DNA of 64,000 bases, taken from contig NZ_LR215979.1 of NCBI RefSeq assembly GCF_900683735.1, forward strand, positions 2,542,001 to 2,606,000, given 5' to 3'. This DNA comes from Fusobacterium ulcerans ATCC 49185. Lineage in GTDB: Bacteria > Fusobacteriota > Fusobacteriia > Fusobacteriales > Fusobacteriaceae. The notes beneath the pieces were generated by a model. It did not search any database. It saw only the letters and a list, made by a program, of their open reading frames with translations, and was not told the origin of the DNA. Made by a program: the position numbers and the translations under genes. Below are positions 63,388 to 64,000 of the stretch, piece after piece; positions within the stretch are counted from its first letter, which is position 1; every line of letters starts with the position of its first letter.

Positions 63388-64000
63388 TTACTCTTCTGAA
63401 ACACTTGAAAGCATTTCTGCTTGGCTGAATGTGATTAATGCATCAATCATTTCATCAAGGTCTCCATCTAAGTATGCTTCAAGCTGATATACTGTAAATT
63501 TTATTCTGTGGTCTGTGATTCTTCCTTGTGGATAGTTATATGTTCTGATTTTTTCAGATCTGTCTCCAGTTCCTACTTGAAGTCTTCTTTCACTTTCTAC
63601 TTCACTTCTTTGTTTTTCACATTCCATTTCAAAAAGCTTTGAAGCCAAATGTTTCATTGCTTTTTCTCTGTTTTTAAGCTGTGATCTTTCATCTTGACAT
63701 TGAACTATAATTCCAGTAGGAAGGTGAGTAATTCTAACTGCTGAGTCAGTCATATTTACATGCTGTCCACCAGCTCCTCCTGATCTATATGTATCTATCT
63801 TAAGATCTCTTGGATCAATTTTTACTTCTTTTACATCTTCTACTTCTGGAAGTACTGCTACTGTAGCAGTAGAAGTATGTACTCTACCTGCTGATTCAGT
63901 TTCAGGAACTCTTTGCACTCTATGTACTCCTGATTCAAATTTTAATCTAGAATAAGCTCCAAATCCACTTATGCTAAAGACTGCTTCTTTTATTCCACCA
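63388..64000 (-). CDS. prfA: Peptide chain release factor 1 (partial, N-terminus beyond window)
   Basis: The frame is open from the right edge at 64000 to its stop at 63388, giving about 204 C-terminal residues. It begins [20 protein letters not shown], then [20 protein letters not shown] and the peptidyl-transferase motif [11 protein letters not shown], with the C-terminal domain ending in [16 protein letters not shown] and the absence of RF2 features mark it as RF1. It ends translation at UAA and UAG and is methylated by PrmC, encoded directly downstream. Confidence 0.95.
   Translation of the reverse strand, partial: GGIKEAVFSISGFGAYSRLKFESGVHRVQRVPETESAGRVHTSTATVAVLPEVEDVKEVKIDPRDLKIDTYRSGGAGGQHVNMTDSAVRITHLPTGIIVQCQDERSQLKNREKAMKHLASKLFEMECEKQRSEVESERRLQVGTGDRSEKIRTYNYPQGRITDHRIKFTVYQLEAYLDGDLDEMIDALITFSQAEMLSSVSEE

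Noticed and set aside
1-64000. CRISPR arrays, insertion sequences, prophage genes, tRNA or rRNA genes
   Set aside because: No regularly spaced repeats, transposase or integrase motifs, cloverleaf sequences or rRNA stretches were recognised by eye on either strand.

Overview
The window is a low-GC, tightly packed bacterial chromosome segment that looks like Fusobacterium, probably the F. varium / F. ulcerans side of the genus; this is inferred from gene content and composition, not proven. Outer-membrane and periplasmic features (a TonB-dependent receptor, soluble periplasmic binding proteins with signal peptides cut after Ala) sit beside regulators of clostridial style (GntR/UTRA, PhoP-type boxes with 11-bp period, strong AGGAGG ribosome binding sites). 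Amino-acid and thiol metabolism genes are plentiful. No rRNA, tRNA, CRISPR array, transposase or prophage gene was seen.

Layout. 1-910: an ADP-ribosylglycohydrolase cut by the left edge. 1059-9187 (-): a defence operon hsdR-hsdM-hsdS followed by a GmrSD-like DUF262/DUF1524 protein. 9479-14746 (-): an operon of PTS EIIBC, NanE-like epimerase, PHP-domain protein and cytoplasmic sulfatase, divergent from its probable GntR regulator (14919-15638). 15779-22779: a LysR regulator, an exported cyclophilin-fold protein, a TonB receptor, a MerR regulator, an EamA exporter and a B3/B4 protein. 22854-27167: two divergent PLP enzymes of the trans-sulfuration family and an AGCS symporter. 27277-34684 (-): three tandem YtcJ-type amidohydrolases, a BTAD regulator and an APC permease, partly overlapping. 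34982-36665 (-): rplM-rpsI and an unknown protein. 36856-45528: an exported flavin reductase, phoB-phoR, pstS, and the divergent pstC-pstA-pstB-phoU, which share a control region with two mirror-image Pho-box arrays. 45536-48601: a promoter, a 25-codon leader ORF and a terminator in front of an M20 amidohydrolase and two tandem amino-acid binding proteins. 48686-59304: an aldo/keto reductase, then a complete glucarate/galactarate route (garR-gudD-aldolase-garK, gntP, a CdaR-like regulator, a LysR regulator, garD). 59537-64000 (-): the housekeeping cluster prfA-prmC-queA-rsmD-xseB-ispA.

How the parts work together. GarD and GudD dehydrate galactarate and glucarate to 5-dehydro-4-deoxyglucarate. 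A DapA-family lyase probably takes the place of GarL to give pyruvate and tartronate semialdehyde. GarR reduces the latter to glycerate and GarK phosphorylates it. The Pho genes form a normal phosphate sensing and uptake set. The most interesting items are: (1) a possible leader-peptide attenuator at 45536-45868 with a terminator and a competing pairing that overlaps the leader stop codon; (2) the amidohydrolase triplet, in which metal-ligand motifs are lost step by step, next to a BTAD regulator with a degenerate ATPase-like domain; (3) the PTS/epimerase/PHP/sulfatase operon, which may be an intracellular pathway for a sulfated amino sugar; and (4) the mirror-symmetric Pho-box region. All base pairing and motif matches were done by eye.
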